Origin: Rhodospirillaceae bacterium
GTDB taxonomy: Bacteria; Pseudomonadota; Alphaproteobacteria; Rhodospirillales; Magnetovibrionaceae
DNA length: 6,037 nucleotides
NCBI GenBank assembly: GCA_029883045.1
Contig: JAOUJU010000118.1
Coordinates: forward strand, 1-6,037
Reading direction: 5' to 3'
The position numbers and the translations under genes were made by a program. Within the stretch, counting starts at the first letter, position 1. The number at the start of each line of letters is the position of its first letter. The notes under the pieces were generated by a model. That model worked only from the letters and a program-made list of their open reading frames with translations, was not told the DNA's origin and made no database searches. Of the stretch, positions 5,090 to 6,037 are shown piece after piece.

Positions 5090-6037
5090 TTAATCAGTTA
5101 GTTTAAACAGCTCGGCCCATACCGCAGGCAAATTTTGGATTATATCCTCGGCCACCAGTCCGGGCCCAAAAATAGAGGCTGAGCGGGCTTGCATCCACTG
5201 CGCTGCACATGCGCCATACATGGTGCTGGCCTTGTCACTGCCCCCTTGGGATATCATGGCGCCGATAATTCCTGCCAGCACATCGCCGCTTCCCGCGGTA
5301 GCCAGCCACGCAGGACCGCTAGAATCGATAACCCCAAAATGTTCAGGGACCAGCCCATCAGGCCCATTAGATAGTATATCAGGACTGGCAATTACTGTGT
5401 CGGCCCCTTTAAATACCACTATTGCCCCGGAAAGATTGGCCGCTTCTATAGCGGTTTTTAGTTTTTCCTCTGGGGTTTTGTAGTTTTGCGTTAATTGGGG
5501 AAATAAACGTGCAAACTCACCGCCGTGGGGCGTAATCACCACCGCTGCGGGGCTGGCTTTAATTGCCTTGAATAGCTTTTCTGGGTTTTCTTTAAACGCA
5601 TTTATTCCATCAGCATCGACAACCACATTTAAACCAGAATTAATTGCCGCTAAAACCAAGCCCTCGGTGCTGGCGCCTGAAATATCCGCACCCGCACCTG
5701 GTCCGATAACAATTGTATTTACATGTTTATCAAGAATAATTTTTTTAAAACCATCCATATCTTTAAATGGAGCAATTATTATTCCGGGTTCAGTCGTGGT
5801 TGCATAAATATTAAATGCATCTTGGGGCGCGCCGATACTAACAAGCCCCGCCCCGGCGCGACGTGCGGCCATTGCGGCTAGCCGTGCAGCACCAATCATA
5901 ACTGGGCCGCCTACTATTAACACATGGCCACGGGTGTATTTATTTGAATGACTGCTTGGCCATTGTATTTTCTCTATCCACAACGATGGAGAGTTTTGCC
6001 TTGCCTTGCTTAAGTCATTATTGCCCATTTGGTGCTG
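5090..6037 (-). CDS. nnrD: ADP/ATP-dependent NAD(P)H-hydrate dehydratase domain, probably C-terminal half of bifunctional NnrE-NnrD (cut by right edge)
   Basis: The enzyme dehydrates S-NAD(P)HX, a damaged hydrated form of NAD(P)H, back to NAD(P)H using ADP or ATP (YjeF C-terminal / carbohydrate-kinase-like fold). Numbering from the ATG at 6026-6028, motifs are GHVLIVGG (34-41), AARRAGAGLVSIG (54-66), VIGPGAG (107-113), VDADGIN (137-143), TPHGGEF (166-172), VFKGADT (205-211) and AGSGDVLAG (245-253), whose Asp249 is the expected catalytic base. The catalytic domain is complete. The frame continues without a stop to base 6037, and the ATG at 6028 has no visible Shine-Dalgarno in the 9 nt available. 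NSPSLWIEKIQWP (12-24) resembles the linker of bifunctional enzymes. I therefore infer that an NnrE epimerase domain lies outside the window; a stand-alone 312-residue NnrD starting at 6028 is the alternative. Confidence 0.93.
   Translation of the reverse strand, partial: QHQMGNNDLSKARQNSPSLWIEKIQWPSSHSNKYTRGHVLIVGGPVMIGAARLAAMAARRAGAGLVSIGAPQDAFNIYATTTEPGIIIAPFKDMDGFKKIILDKHVNTIVIGPGAGADISGASTEGLVLAAINSGLNVVVDADGINAFKENPEKLFKAIKASPAAVVITPHGGEFARLFPQLTQNYKTPEEKLKTAIEAANLSGAIVVFKGADTVIASPDILSNGPDGLVPEHFGVIDSSGPAWLATAGSGDVLAGIIGAMISQGGSDKASTMYGACAAQWMQARSASIFGPGLVAEDIIQNLPAVWAELFKLTD

Overview
The window is an ordinary housekeeping region, most likely from an alphaproteobacterium with a moderately AT-rich genome (roughly mid-40s % G+C by eye). 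Every gene I can support lies on the minus strand, so transcription runs from the right edge (6037) to the left edge (1). In that direction the order is nnrD (C-terminal part, cut by the right edge), tRNA-Leu(UAG), tig, clpP, clpX, lon (N-terminal part, cut by the left edge). The tig-clpP-clpX-lon protein quality-control cluster is widely conserved in proteobacteria. The preceding tRNA-Leu and NAD(P)H-hydrate dehydratase gene fit an alphaproteobacterial setting, as do protein details such as the trigger factor beginning MQVTET. The species cannot be named from this sequence.

Region by region: 5090-6037 is the ADP/ATP-dependent NAD(P)H-hydrate dehydratase domain. Its frame is open to the edge and it is probably the C-terminal half of a bifunctional NnrE-NnrD enzyme. 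5013-5089 carries a promoter with a perfect TTGACA for the tRNA. 4926-5012 is tRNA-Leu(UAG) with an encoded CCA. 4792-4925 is the tig leader, which holds a perfect 6-bp dyad but no clear terminator. tig (3400-4791) and clpP (2716-3360) are 39 nt apart and probably cotranscribed. 2359-2715 is a 357-nt non-coding gap with a probable clpP terminator, an 11-bp-period AT-rich triple repeat and a clpX promoter with a perfect TATAAT. clpX (1093-2358) ends in a strong rho-independent terminator. The 228-nt stretch between that terminator's T-run and lon (805-1033) holds candidate heat-shock and housekeeping promoters.

The genes form a protein-homeostasis unit. Trigger factor meets nascent chains at the ribosome. 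ClpX unfolds tagged or regulated substrates and feeds them to the ClpP peptidase. Lon degrades misfolded and regulatory proteins alone. The tRNA and NnrD (repair of damaged NAD(P)H) are neighbours rather than partners.

I found no mobile element, CRISPR array, defence system or previously undescribed system. The points worth a second look are regulatory: two CTTGAA/GGCCAT heat-shock-like elements before lon, the triple repeat before clpX, the GC-rich discriminator of the tRNA promoter, and the unterminated tRNA-tig junction.
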